Assembly (NCBI GenBank): GCA_947259235.1
Contig: CAMYLL010000117.1
Coordinates: forward strand, 1 to 7,575
Length of the DNA: 7,575 nucleotides
Reading direction: 5' to 3'
DNA from: an uncultured Pseudodesulfovibrio sp.
GTDB taxonomy: Bacteria > Desulfobacterota > Desulfovibrionia > Desulfovibrionales > Desulfovibrionaceae
Position 1 is the stretch's first letter. Every line of letters begins with the position of its first letter. Below, piece by piece: positions 1-6,140 of this stretch. The notes beneath the pieces are model-generated. The model searched no databases and was not told the DNA's origin. It worked only from the letters and a program-made list of their open reading frames with translations. A program made the position numbers and the translations under genes.

Positions 1-735
1 ATCGGGCACGAAGTGATGGAACATGCCGATGGCGTTGGAGCCGCCGCCCACGCAGGCCACGACCACGTCCGGCAGGGAGCCGTCGTTGCGGTCCATGAAC
101 TGCTGGCGCGCCTCGCGGGAGATGACCTGCTGGAATTCGCGCACCAGGGTCGGGAAGGGATGCGGCCCGGCGGCGGTGCCGAAGCAGTAATGGGTGGTCT
201 CCTGGTCGGAGAGCCAGCGGCGCAGGGCCTCGTTGATGGCGTCCTTGAGGGTCTTGGTGCCCGACTCCACGGCCACTATCTCCGCGCCCATGAGCCGCAT
301 GCGGTTGACGTTGGGCTCCTGGCGCACCACGTCGGTGGCGCCCATGTAGACCAGGCATTTCATGTCGAGCATGGCGGCGGCCACGGCCGTGGCCACGCCG
401 TGCATGCCTGCGCCGGTTTCGGCCAGCAGGGTGGTCTTGCCCATCATCTTGGCCAGCAGTCCCTGGCCCAGGGTGTTGTTGATCTTGTGCGCGCCCGAGT
501 GGTTGAGGTCCTCGCGCTTGAGCCAGAGGTCCAGGCCGAGGTCCTTTGAGAGGTTGGGGCAGTAGGTGATGGCCGAGGGACGGCCGACGTTTTCCTTGAG
601 CATGGCCAGGAAGCGGGTCTGAAACTCCTCGGACGGGAGTATGGTCGCCATGGCCTCCTCAAGCTCCAGAAGGGGCGGCATGAGCAGCTCGGGGATGAAC
701 TGTCCGCCGAAATCGCCGAAGTATCCTTTCTTCAT
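1..735 (-). CDS. trpB: Tryptophan synthase beta chain (TrpB1 type), 3' part outside the window
   Basis: Catalyses the PLP-dependent last step of tryptophan synthesis, joining indole (channelled from TrpA) to L-serine in the cytoplasmic alpha2beta2 complex. I translated 245 codons without a stop; the family is about 390-400 residues, so roughly 150 C-terminal residues lie beyond base 1. Visible marks are the N-terminal [13 protein letters not shown] (4-16), [11 protein letters not shown] with the PLP lysine at K84 (Salmonella K87), ETGAG with the catalytic glutamate E106 (Salmonella E109), [10 protein letters not shown] (206-215) and the phosphate-binding GGGSNAIG (230-237). The N-terminus and motif spacing are those of the TrpA-dependent TrpB1, not the longer TrpB2. 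The ATG lies 2 bases after the trpF stop, with AAGGTGGA inside the end of trpF as ribosome site, so translation is probably coupled. Oddity: residue 111 is Met where Salmonella has Gln114. Identity is near certain. Confidence 0.97.
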   Translation of the reverse strand, partial: MKKGYFGDFGGQFIPELLMPPLLELEEAMATILPSEEFQTRFLAMLKENVGRPSAITYCPNLSKDLGLDLWLKREDLNHSGAHKINNTLGQGLLAKMMGKTTLLAETGAGMHGVATAVAAAMLDMKCLVYMGATDVVRQEPNVNRMRLMGAEIVAVESGTKTLKDAINEALRRWLSDQETTHYCFGTAAGPHPFPTLVREFQQVISREARQQFMDRNDGSLPDVVVACVGGGSNAIGMFHHFVPD

Positions 736-737
736 GA

Positions 738-1364
738 TTATTCCACCTTGTCGAGTCGGTCGAAGACCGCTCGCAGCTTTGTTTCGTCTTTTATGCCTGG
801 CTCGCTTTCCACGCCGGAGTTGATGTCCAGCCCCGGGGGATTGGCGGCGAGGGCGGCTTCGAGGTTGCTCGGGCCGATACCACCTGCGAGGAACCAGGGT
901 GTTTGTATTTCAATATGTTGCAGCAGTCCAAAATCAATGGACTTGCCTGTCCCGCCCTGGCCCTGGCCTCCTGCGTCGAGCAGGAAGTGGCCGCAGACCT
1001 CGGCGTAGTTGTCAAGATCGCGCAGGAGCGATTCGGCTGAGGCGTAGGTGTCGGGCCAGAACGCCCTGATCACCCTGTCCGGGCCGATGGCCTCGCAAAA
1101 GGCCATGTCCTGTCCGCCGTGCAGCTGGGCCGCGTGCAGTCCGCAGCGGTCCATCAGCTCGATGACCTCGCCCGCCGTCTGGTTCACGAACACGCCCACC
1201 TTGACCACGCGGCCGGTCTTGACCGAGGCCACGAAGTCCGGGTCCGCGTTGCGCGGGCTGGCCGGGTGGAAGATGAACCCGAGCAGGTCGGCCCCGAGCC
1301 GCGAACACAGCTCGACGTCCTGCATGCGGGTCATGCCGCAGATCTTGACGAGGGGGCGGGCCAT
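738..1364 (-). CDS. trpF: Phosphoribosylanthranilate isomerase
   Basis: Performs the Amadori rearrangement of N-(5-phosphoribosyl)anthranilate to CdRP, the third step of the tryptophan branch, as a single-domain (beta/alpha)8 barrel. The product is 208 residues, normal for a stand-alone TrpF. Family marks are VKICGMTR (6-13) with catalytic general-base Cys9, AAQLHG (78-83), LLDAGG with the general-acid Asp130, GGTG (137-140), the phosphate-binding [14 protein letters not shown] (159-172) and [14 protein letters not shown] (180-193). The start ATG overlaps the trpC stop by one base (TAATG), a classical translational-coupling arrangement, and trpB begins 2 bases after its TAA. It is a separate gene, not fused to trpC as in enterobacteria. 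Nothing looks damaged. Confidence 0.97.
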   Translation of the reverse strand: MARPLVKICGMTRMQDVELCSRLGADLLGFIFHPASPRNADPDFVASVKTGRVVKVGVFVNQTAGEVIELMDRCGLHAAQLHGGQDMAFCEAIGPDRVIRAFWPDTYASAESLLRDLDNYAEVCGHFLLDAGGQGQGGTGKSIDFGLLQHIEIQTPWFLAGGIGPSNLEAALAANPPGLDINSGVESEPGIKDETKLRAVFDRLDKVE

Positions 1365-2134
1365 TATGCGCGTCCCGCCAGCTCGGCCAGCGCCTGGCCC
1401 GGGTTCTCCGCCTGCATCAGGCTGGTGCCGATGAGCACGGCGTCAAAGCCGAGCGCGGCCATCTCCTCCACCTGGGCGCGGGTGGATACGCCGCTTGCGC
1501 AGATCCAGAGCTCGCCGTCCTGTTTCTGGCGGATGAACTCCCGGCCCTGGTCCAGGCTGGTTTCAAGGGTGTCCAGGTTGCGGTTGTTGACCTGGATGAT
1601 GTCCGCTCCGGCCTGGCGCGCCTTGTCCAGGTCCGCCTGGTCGAATATTTCGACAACCGGGGCGAGGCCGGGCATGCGTGCCAGGTCCACCAGCTGCTTC
1701 AGCTCGGCGGCGGAATCGAACATGCGGGCGATGAGCAGCACTGCGGAGGCCGGGCTGGACGCGGTCATGGCCACCTGGAGCGGGTCGAAGATGAAGTCCT
1801 TGCGCAGGAGCGGCAGGCCTGGTCCGTTCATCATGAACAGGTAGTCGGGATGGCCGCCGAAGTAGACGTGCTCCGTCAGCACCGAGATGGCCGCCGCGCC
1901 GTTGGCCGCGTACTCGTCGGCAAAGTCCAGCGGGTTGGCGTGTTCGCGGATGACGCCCTTGCTCGGGCTCGCGGGCTTGAACTCGGCGATGATGGCTCCC
2001 GGCCCCTTGGCCCGGATGGCGTCCACGAATGACGGGCGGTCGCCCTGATAGACTGCGGGCACGTGGCCCCCCATGAAGTCCTTGCGCAGGCTGTCTATCT
2101 CCGCCTGCTTGGCTTCCCTGAATTTATTGAGCAT
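1364..2134 (-). CDS. trpC: Indole-3-glycerol phosphate synthase
   Basis: Closes the indole ring by converting CdRP to indole-3-glycerol phosphate with loss of CO2 and water, the fourth tryptophan step. The 256-residue product is a monofunctional (beta/alpha)8 enzyme. Seen in order: AEFKPASPSKG (50-60) with catalytic Glu51 and Lys53, ISVLTE (83-88), LLRKDFIFDP (109-118) with the general-acid Lys112, VVEIF (160-164) with Glu162, QVNNRNL (181-187), and ASGVST (213-218) followed by GFDAVLIGTSLM, the phosphate site. The ATG lies inside the end of trpD (11-base overlap), with AAAGGGAA 6 bases upstream as a convincing ribosome site, which fixes the start. The TAA shares a base with the trpF ATG. All expected catalytic residues are present. 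Confidence 0.97.
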   Translation of the reverse strand: MLNKFREAKQAEIDSLRKDFMGGHVPAVYQGDRPSFVDAIRAKGPGAIIAEFKPASPSKGVIREHANPLDFADEYAANGAAAISVLTEHVYFGGHPDYLFMMNGPGLPLLRKDFIFDPLQVAMTASSPASAVLLIARMFDSAAELKQLVDLARMPGLAPVVEIFDQADLDKARQAGADIIQVNNRNLDTLETSLDQGREFIRQKQDGELWICASGVSTRAQVEEMAALGFDAVLIGTSLMQAENPGQALAELAGRA

Positions 2135-3137
2135 AGGGCATTCCCTTTGTGAGTCCGTGGTTGACGATATCGCGGGCGATGTCCGCGCATTCGGGCATGG
2201 TGCCCCGGTCCAGAAGGTGGAGGCACCCTGCCAGATTGAGGGCCACCATGTCCATCATGGCCTGCGGCCCCTTGCCGGAGAGGATTTCCCGCAGTCTTTT
2301 CACGGCGTCTTCCTTGCCGCTGACGCGCACGTCCTCGGGGGCGTGGGGCTTGAAGCCGAGCCGCTCGGGGTTGACCGTGATCTTTTCCATGACGTCCTCG
2401 TTGATGATGTATCCCCGGTTCACGCCCCAGGTGGTCAGCTCGTCGAAGCCGCCCGCGCCCGAGAAGATGAGGGCGCGCTTGACGCCGGTGAGGAGCAGGG
2501 TCTCGCCCATGAGCTCCAGCTTGTCCGGCGCTCCAACGCCCAGGAGCTGGTGCGAGGGGCGGGCCGGGTTGAGCAGCGGGCCCATGAGGTTGAAGAGGGT
2601 GCGGATGCCCAGCTGCTGGCGTACGGGCATGACGTACTTGAACGCCGGATGATAGGCCGGGGCGAAGAGAAAGGCGAAGTGGCGTTTCTCAAGGTTCGCG
2701 GACGCCTCTTCCGGGCTCATGGTCAGGGGCACGCCCAGGGCTTCGAGCACGTCGGCCGAGCCGCAGGATGAGGACAGGGCGCGGTTGCCGTGCTTGGCCA
2801 CGGTGTAGCCCATGTCCGCCAGGAACAGGGAGACGGCCGTGGAGTTGTTGAAGCTGCACTGGCCGTCGCCGCCGGTTCCGCAGGTGTCGATGACCGGCTC
2901 GGCCCGCTTGCCGTCGAAGCCGGGAATCTTGACCGCGGCGGCCACTCCGGCGCGCACTCCGGCGGCCAGGTCCGTCGAGTCCTCGCCCTTGGAGCGCAGG
3001 CCCATGAGAAAGGCGCCGGTCTGGGCCTCGGTCAGCCTGCCGGACATCAGCTCGGAGAACATGAATCCGGCCTGCTCGTCGGTCAAAGCCTTGTGTTGCG
3101 CCAGTAGATCAAGCACTTCCGATACGTGTATTGTCAT
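2124..3137 (-). CDS. trpD: Anthranilate phosphoribosyltransferase
   Basis: Transfers phosphoribose from PRPP to anthranilate, the second step of the tryptophan branch. The 337-residue length is typical for a stand-alone TrpD without a fused glutaminase domain. The N-terminal helical dimer region (about 1-75) is followed by the PRPP-binding DTCGTGGDG (84-92), NNST (97-100), KHGNRALSSSCGSADVLEALG (115-135), the substrate-channel segment ending NLMGPLLNPARPSHQLLGV (from 183), and GGFDE, which supplies the Asp-Glu metal ligands. The ATG is 4 bases after the trpG stop, with AAGGA in the end of trpG spaced 7 bases from the start. The gene end overlaps trpC. No anomaly seen. Confidence 0.97.
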   Translation of the reverse strand: MTIHVSEVLDLLAQHKALTDEQAGFMFSELMSGRLTEAQTGAFLMGLRSKGEDSTDLAAGVRAGVAAAVKIPGFDGKRAEPVIDTCGTGGDGQCSFNNSTAVSLFLADMGYTVAKHGNRALSSSCGSADVLEALGVPLTMSPEEASANLEKRHFAFLFAPAYHPAFKYVMPVRQQLGIRTLFNLMGPLLNPARPSHQLLGVGAPDKLELMGETLLLTGVKRALIFSGAGGFDELTTWGVNRGYIINEDVMEKITVNPERLGFKPHAPEDVRVSGKEDAVKRLREILSGKGPQAMMDMVALNLAGCLHLLDRGTMPECADIARDIVNHGLTKGMPYAQ

Positions 3138-3141
3138 GATG

Positions 3142-3714
3142 CTATCCTTTTATGTTCAGGAAGTTCTTGAGGATTTTCGGGCCGTCCGGGGTCAGGATGG
3201 ACTCCGGGTGGAACTGCACGCCGAACCAGGGCCGGTCCTTGTAGGCCAGCCCCATGACCTCGTCCCGGTCCGTCCGCGCCGTGACGTCGATGACGTCGGC
3301 GGCCTGCTCGGCCGGGACCACCAGCGAGTGGTAGCGGCAGACCTCGAAGGGGTTGGGCAGCCCCGCGAAGATACCCTCGTCGTTGTGATGCACCATGGAG
3401 GTCTTGCCGTGCATGATGCGCTCGGCCCGGACCACGGGCGCGCCCGCGAAGTGGCCCAGGGTCTGGTGGCCGAGGCAGACGCCCAGCACCGGGACGGTTG
3501 GCGGGAGCAGCGACAGGAACTCGAGGCAGTAGCCCGCGTTCTGCGGATTGCTCGGCCCGGGCGAGAGGCAGACGCGGGTGAGCGTGCCGCTTTGTGCCAG
3601 CTCGAGTACCTCTTTTCGGTCGTTGCGGACGACCACTGGGTCGGCCCCGAGCTGCTGGAACGCCTGCACCAGATTGAAGGTGAAGGAGTCGAAATTATCG
3701 ATCAGCAAAAACAT
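3142..3714 (-). CDS. trpG: Anthranilate synthase glutamine amidotransferase subunit (component II)
   Basis: Hydrolyses glutamine and channels ammonia to TrpE for anthranilate synthesis. It is a class I glutamine amidotransferase of 190 residues, the normal stand-alone length. It begins MFLLIDNFDSFT, the characteristic start, which confirms that the 20-base overlap with trpE is real. Further marks are LSPGPSNPQNAG (50-61), the nucleophile elbow GVCLGHQ with Cys80, RYHSL (127-131), and the catalytic pair His169/Glu171 in GVQFHPES. A GGGAGG ribosome site lies 5 bases before the ATG, inside trpE, so the two subunits of one complex are probably made in balanced amounts. In some bacteria such a subunit also serves 4-amino-4-deoxychorismate synthase (PabA role); the sequence alone does not say whether that is so here. 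Confidence 0.96.
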   Translation of the reverse strand: MFLLIDNFDSFTFNLVQAFQQLGADPVVVRNDRKEVLELAQSGTLTRVCLSPGPSNPQNAGYCLEFLSLLPPTVPVLGVCLGHQTLGHFAGAPVVRAERIMHGKTSMVHHNDEGIFAGLPNPFEVCRYHSLVVPAEQAADVIDVTARTDRDEVMGLAYKDRPWFGVQFHPESILTPDGPKILKNFLNIKG

Positions 3715-5152
3715 CGGTGCCTCCCGTGCCGGTGATCACTTCCAGAAGCACCCGGGCCTTGTTGTGACATTCATTCCATTCGGCCTCGGCGTTGGAGTCG
3801 TAGACGATCCCCGCCCCGGCCTGCCAGTGGCAGACGCCGTTCCTGATCCACATGGACCGGATGGTGATGCCGGTATCCAGGCTGACCACGCCGTCGTCGA
3901 GCCCCATCCAGCCGATGCAGCCGCCGTAGGGGCCGCGATCCTGCGGCTCGGTCTCGGCGATGATCTCCATGGCCCTGATCTTGGGCGCGCCGGAGAGGGT
4001 CCCGGCCGGAAAGGTGGACTGGAGCACGTCTACGCCGTCCAGCCCGTCCTTGAGCTCGCCCTCGACATAGGACGTCAGGTGCATGACGTGGGAGAACCGC
4101 TCGACGTTCATGAACTTCTCCACGGTGACCGTGCCCGGCTTGGAGATGCGGCCCAGGTCGTTGCGGCCGAGGTCCACGAGCATGACGTGCTCGGCGCGCT
4201 CCTTGGGGTCGTCCAGCAGCTCGGCCTCCAGGCGCATGTCCTCCTTCTCGGTCTCGCCTCTCCAGCGGGTTCCGGCGATGGGGCGCACTTCAAGCTGGCC
4301 CGAGGCGCAGCGGACCATCATCTCGGGCGAGGAGCCGAGCAGGGTCGTGCCGCAGGTCTTGCCCATGGACGCGCAGTCCGGGAATTTCATGTAGAACATG
4401 AACGGCGACGGGTTGGCCTGGCGCAGCCGCCGGTAGATGCGGAAGGGGTCGTCCGGCAGGGGCACGGTGAAGCGGGTGGAGAGCACCACCTGGATGCATT
4501 CGCCCTGGGCAATGAGGTCCTTGCACTTCTCGACCCCGGCCATGTAGGCCTCCTTGCCGGGGTGGACCGTGGGCGTTCCGGCCTCGGGAGCCGTCAGGTC
4601 CGCGCCCCACTGGATGGGGGCGGGCATGGGCGTGGCGCCTTCGTCCAGGCTCAGGTAGCAGCAGGAGTGGCGCAGGTGGTCGAAGAGCACCATCTGTCCG
4701 GGCAGCACCAGGCATGCCTCGGCGTCCTCGGGCCTGCAGACGTCCCTGAGCTTGCGCTCGAACATCCCGGCCACGCCGTAGCCGAAGTAGCCGTAGAGGC
4801 CGCGGGTCAGGCCGGGCAGTCCGTCGCGGCTGTTGCCGCCCTGCGTCTCCTGGGTCACGGAGAGGCTCTTCACGGCCTGCCTGATGCCGTCGAGATAGTC
4901 CATGCCCTGGAGGGCCTTGAGGGGTTGCAGCCGCTGGTCGGTGGTCTCCACCACCAGCTTGCCGTCCACGGGGTGGAGCATGAGCCGGTAGTCCCAGGCG
5001 ATGAGGCTGTAGCGGCCCAGGCGGCCGTCCACCTCGGCGCTTTCCAGCAGGATGCCCGGCTGGTCGCCCACCAGCCCCATGTAGAGGCTGATGGTGGTCT
5101 GTACGTCGGCCGGGAGCCATTTCCCGTGCTGCGTCAGCGTGATCTTTTCCAT
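3695..5152 (-). CDS. trpE: Anthranilate synthase component I
   Basis: Converts chorismate and ammonia to anthranilate and pyruvate, the committed tryptophan step, in complex with TrpG. The 485-residue product has an N-terminal regulatory region with ILLESAEVDGR (34-44), matching the LLES tryptophan-binding motif of feedback-inhibited TrpE, so allosteric inhibition by Trp is expected. The chorismate-binding domain shows LLGSSPEMMVR (271-281), PIAGTRWRG (291-299), HVMLVDLGRND (322-332), FPAGTLSGAPK (381-391), GPYGGCIG (407-414) and WQAGAGIVYDS (443-453). There is no fused amidotransferase domain. The ATG follows AAGGAT with 8 bases between. It is the first gene after the attenuator-like terminator at 5325-5290 and overlaps trpG by 20 bases. 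TrpE rather than PabB or an isochorismate synthase is supported by the LLES motif and the neighbours. Confidence 0.97.
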   Translation of the reverse strand: MEKITLTQHGKWLPADVQTTISLYMGLVGDQPGILLESAEVDGRLGRYSLIAWDYRLMLHPVDGKLVVETTDQRLQPLKALQGMDYLDGIRQAVKSLSVTQETQGGNSRDGLPGLTRGLYGYFGYGVAGMFERKLRDVCRPEDAEACLVLPGQMVLFDHLRHSCCYLSLDEGATPMPAPIQWGADLTAPEAGTPTVHPGKEAYMAGVEKCKDLIAQGECIQVVLSTRFTVPLPDDPFRIYRRLRQANPSPFMFYMKFPDCASMGKTCGTTLLGSSPEMMVRCASGQLEVRPIAGTRWRGETEKEDMRLEAELLDDPKERAEHVMLVDLGRNDLGRISKPGTVTVEKFMNVERFSHVMHLTSYVEGELKDGLDGVDVLQSTFPAGTLSGAPKIRAMEIIAETEPQDRGPYGGCIGWMGLDDGVVSLDTGITIRSMWIRNGVCHWQAGAGIVYDSNAEAEWNECHNKARVLLEVITGTGGTDVFADR

Positions 5153-5289
5153 TGGTGTATATCCTTACAATAAAGCTGTGGTTCGTCGGTTGTGCTTCAA
5201 AAAATCCCTGGCGATCCCTGCCGGGGTTCCGCGCGGTCCGTGTCGTCCGGGTCGTTCATCCTTTCATGTGTCTCTCATTTTCCCTCCCG
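5153..5289 (-). other. trpE 5' untranslated stretch after the attenuator
   Basis: These 137 bases between the terminator T-run and the trpE ATG contain no convincing gene. They hold the trpE ribosome site, a GGGAGGG just after the terminator, a 20-codon open frame without Trp codons (5259-5197), and a weak hairpin followed by six T (5226-5199). I see no good sigma-70 promoter. The nearest candidate, TTGAAG then TTTATT, has a 20-base spacer and poor boxes. Confidence 0.5.
5161..5166 (-). promoter_or_regulatory. Ribosome binding site of trpE
   Basis: AAGGAT on the minus strand, 8 bases before the trpE ATG. It is the only good Shine-Dalgarno near the 5' end of that frame and agrees with the conserved start of the protein. 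trpE therefore has its own initiation site and does not depend on ribosomes arriving from tyrA, whose stop lies more than 200 bases upstream. Confidence 0.75.
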
Positions 5290-5325
5290 AAAAAAAGAGG
5301 CCGCACCCTTGCGGGGTGCGGCCTC
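5290..5325 (-). terminator. Rho-independent terminator, probable trp attenuator (segments 3:4)
   Basis: On the minus strand, GAGGCCGCACCC (5325-5314), a five-base loop CGCAA and GGGTGCGGCCTC (5308-5297) form a perfect 12-bp, very GC-rich stem followed directly by seven T (5296-5290). This is a textbook intrinsic terminator pointing at trpE. It lies inside a run of functionally linked genes, after tyrA and before trpEGDCFB, where an unconditional terminator would cut off the trp genes unless they have their own promoter. Its 5' arm can instead pair with a segment at the tyrA stop codon, so I read it as a conditional terminator. Confidence 0.93.
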
Positions 5326-5370
5326 GGTTGCAATTGCGCAAACCGTGCGTACGGCAAGAAGCCGCACCCC
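5313..5370 (-). promoter_or_regulatory. Predicted antiterminator (segments 2:3)
   Basis: Segment 2, GGGGTGCGGCTTC (5370-5358), begins with the last G of the tyrA stop codon. It can pair with segment 3, GAGGCCGCACCCC (5325-5313): ten contiguous Watson-Crick pairs, one U-G wobble and two more pairs, 13 in all. Segment 3 contains the whole 5' arm of the terminator, so the two structures exclude each other. The antiterminator loop (5357-5326) may hold a small bulged hairpin, GGTTTGC/GCAACC. The complementarity is seen directly; its regulatory use is inferred by analogy with the enterobacterial trp leader. Confidence 0.8.
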
Positions 5371-5391
5371 TAATATGATTCGTTACGCCAC
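5345..5391 (-). promoter_or_regulatory. Possible anti-antiterminator (segment 1 with distal segment 2)
   Basis: GTGGCGTAACG (5391-5381), which includes the third Trp codon of the tyrA tail, can pair with CGTACGCAC (5353-5345): nine pairs interrupted by two single-base bulges (G and A). This places the antiterminator strand 5370-5358 inside the hairpin loop, where CGGC-TTCTT-GCCG (5364-5352) could form instead of part of the pairing. A competing local fold pairs GTG (5367-5365) with CAC (5347-5345). Either fold would hinder 2:3 pairing and favour termination, and a ribosome sitting on the Trp codons would break the first. These helices are weak beside the other two and were found by eye. Confidence 0.4.
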
Positions 5392-5399
5392 CACCACTG
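5370..5399 (-). promoter_or_regulatory. Trp-codon leader-peptide-like tail within tyrA
   Basis: The last codons of tyrA read CAG TGG TGG TGG CGT AAC GAA TCA TAT TAG, encoding QWWWRNESY and a stop. Three tandem Trp codons (5396-5388) end 17 bases before the antiterminator strand. With a ribosome footprint of about 12-15 bases downstream of the decoding site, stalling at the Trp codons would leave segment 2 free, whereas a ribosome at the stop codon would cover it. That is the logic of a trp leader peptide, built here into the end of an enzyme gene. The Trp codons and spacing are seen; the function is inferred. Confidence 0.75.
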
Positions 5400-6140
5400 A
5401 GCCCTGTCGGAAAGCAGGTCGAGATCGCCGCCGGCAGCGAGGCTCAGGTAGGACATGAACTTGCGGTTGGTCTCCTGCAAAAACGGGTTTGCCTCGGAGA
5501 TGACCTCGAAGAGTTCGGTGTCCATGGTGAGCATCTTGCGCGCGGAATCCAGCCTGCGCCGAAAGGACGGGGTGACGTAGTTCTCTATGGAATCGACATC
5601 CCTGGCGGCGGCCAGGAAGGCCACCGTGGAAGTGAAGTTCAGGCCCTGCACGATGGCCATGGCCCGGTCGTGCTCCTCGGCCGTTGAATCGAAGCAGGTG
5701 TAGCCGCATGCTTTCAGCAGTGCGGACACGCGGCGGGCGGGCTCTGCATCGGACTCGCGGCCCGGCACCACGGCCACCCTGGGGGTGAACCCGTCGGGGA
5801 TCACCGGGCCGAAGAGCGGGTGGGTCCCCACCACGGGGCCGTCGAACCGGTCGAGCATCGCCTTCATGGGCAGCACCTTGACCGAGCCGACGTCGCAGAG
5901 GATGGTCCGGGGTGCGAGATGGGGCGTCACGCGGTTGAGGACATCGTCCATGGCCGTGACGGGAACGCTGAGCAGGAGCAGGTCGCAGCCGCGCAGGGCG
6001 AGGGCGATCGCCTCATCCGTGAGCGGGCGGTCGAGCCGCGCCACGGAGCAGCCGAGCGCGGCGAAGTCTCTGCTGAAGAGACCCCCCATCTGTCCGCTGG
6101 CGCCCACGATGGCGATGCTGTTGATGCCCGATGCGTTCAT
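5370..6140 (-). CDS. tyrA: Prephenate dehydrogenase, with a Trp-rich C-terminal tail
   Basis: Oxidatively decarboxylates prephenate to 4-hydroxyphenylpyruvate in the tyrosine branch. The 256-residue product resembles the dehydrogenase domain of E. coli TyrA without its N-terminal chorismate mutase and has no C-terminal ACT domain. Seen: the NAD(P)-binding GASGQMGG (13-20), LLLLSVP (54-60), DVGSVK (83-88), the catalytic-histidine motif GTHPLFGP with His107 (105-112), EEHDRAMAIVQGL (155-167), then a helical dimerisation region. The protein ends QWWWRNESY. An arogenate dehydrogenase activity cannot be excluded, but a pheA-type neighbour favours prephenate. The ATG is 15 bases after the aroA stop with no clear Shine-Dalgarno, and no other start fits before the Rossmann motif, so coupling to aroA translation is likely. 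Its 3' end overlaps the trp attenuator-like elements. Confidence 0.94.
   Translation of the reverse strand: MNASGINSIAIVGASGQMGGLFSRDFAALGCSVARLDRPLTDEAIALALRGCDLLLLSVPVTAMDDVLNRVTPHLAPRTILCDVGSVKVLPMKAMLDRFDGPVVGTHPLFGPVIPDGFTPRVAVVPGRESDAEPARRVSALLKACGYTCFDSTAEEHDRAMAIVQGLNFTSTVAFLAAARDVDSIENYVTPSFRRRLDSARKMLTMDTELFEVISEANPFLQETNRKFMSYLSLAAGGDLDLLSDRAQWWWRNESY

Noticed and set aside
13..549. 178-codon open frame on the plus strand opposite trpB
   Set aside because: It is the antisense shadow of trpB: low-complexity His/Gly/Ala-rich product, no ribosome site and no recognisable domain.
1119..1844. 241-codon plus-strand open frame, and similar ones opposite trpC, trpD, tyrA and aroA
   Set aside because: All are antisense to confidently identified genes, with compositions typical of high-GC shadows.
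3548..5173. 541-codon open frame on the plus strand
   Set aside because: It lies antisense to trpE and the end of trpG, is rich in Gly, Ala, His and Val as expected for the reverse of high-GC codons, and shows no family motif. trpE on the other strand is unmistakable.
5171..5201. Sigma-70 promoter for trpE (TTGAAG, then TTTATT)
   Set aside because: The spacer is 20 bases and both boxes are poor. Not enough to support a promoter, though an independent trpE promoter cannot be excluded.
5197..5259. 20-codon minus-strand open frame between the terminator and trpE as a trp leader peptide
   Set aside because: It contains no Trp codon, lies downstream of the terminator, and has only a badly spaced ribosome site, so it cannot be the attenuation sensor.
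5290..5325. Terminator as a simple operon end after tyrA
   Set aside because: Possible, but the 13-base complement to its 5' arm placed exactly at the tyrA stop, together with three Trp codons just upstream and trp genes downstream, is better explained by attenuation.
5328..5341. Palindromic GCAATTGC and flanking TTGC/GCAA as a repressor operator such as TrpR
   Set aside because: It does not resemble the CTAG-centred TrpR operator, no promoter is visible beside it, and it can be explained as part of the hairpin in the antiterminator loop.
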